Shown here piece by piece: positions 6,360 through 6,404 of a stretch of DNA of 6,404 bases. The notes below the pieces were generated by a model. It was given only the letters and a program-made list of their open reading frames with translations, was not told the DNA's origin and made no database searches. Source of the stretch: Dysgonamonadaceae bacterium (GTDB lineage: Bacteria > Bacteroidota > Bacteroidia > Bacteroidales > Azobacteroidaceae); contig JAISNS010000158.1 of NCBI GenBank assembly GCA_031276105.1, positions 1-6,404 of the forward strand, read 5' to 3'. Within the stretch, counting starts at the first letter, position 1. The number at the start of each line of letters is the position of its first letter. The position numbers and the translations under genes are program-made.

Positions 6360-6404
6360 AATACTTTATTTTACGGAAATAAATGCTAAGATCGTACCAA
6401 ACGG

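Noticed and set aside
6374..6401. Possible promoter for the export operon: TTTG at 6398-6401 and TATTTCCG at 6374-6381 on the minus strand
   Set aside because: The spacer is 16 bases instead of 19-21 and the -7 match is poor. A promoter may lie beyond the window edge.

Overview
The window looks like a chromosomal segment from a member of the Bacteroidota, probably Bacteroidales. Three things suggest this. The start codons have A/T-rich leaders with no clear Shine-Dalgarno sequence. A promoter of the Bacteroides type (TTTG, about 20 bases, TAnnTTTG) can be read at the left edge. The gene families, an AAA_14/DUF4143 ATPase and a roughly 780-residue two-unit FtsX/MacB-type permease next to HlyD and TolC homologues, are typical of that phylum. 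The assignment is an inference; there is no rRNA or other marker gene here.

Left region (1-1231, plus strand): one gene for a 386-residue ATPase with an N-terminal P-loop domain (AAA_14) and a C-terminal DUF4143 region carrying PD-(D/E)XK-like residues. A perfect 20-base inverted repeat (14-60) sits just before it and contains the apparent -7 promoter box, so it resembles an operator laid over the core promoter. Parts of this gene are much more A/T-rich than its neighbours.

Right region (1235-6359, minus strand): three genes in the order TolC-like outer-membrane protein, HlyD-like periplasmic adaptor, MacB/FtsX-type ABC permease. Together they would form most of a tripartite export pump spanning both membranes. 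No ABC ATP-binding subunit is present in the window. It cannot lie immediately downstream, because the permease ends three bases from the convergent ATPase gene, so it is either beyond 6404 or elsewhere in the genome.

Both gaps inside the pump operon hold structured repeats. The TolC-HlyD junction has an inverted array of GTGACRA heptamers (4977-5043) that also encodes the last residues and stop codon of the TolC-like gene. The HlyD-permease gap has four tandem 23-base units (3610-3701) built from alternating CCTTATTG and CAATAAGG, able to form mutually exclusive hairpins. These arrays and the palindromic promoter are the least explained parts of the window. The protein-coding content itself is of recognisable families and I see no clearly new enzyme system.
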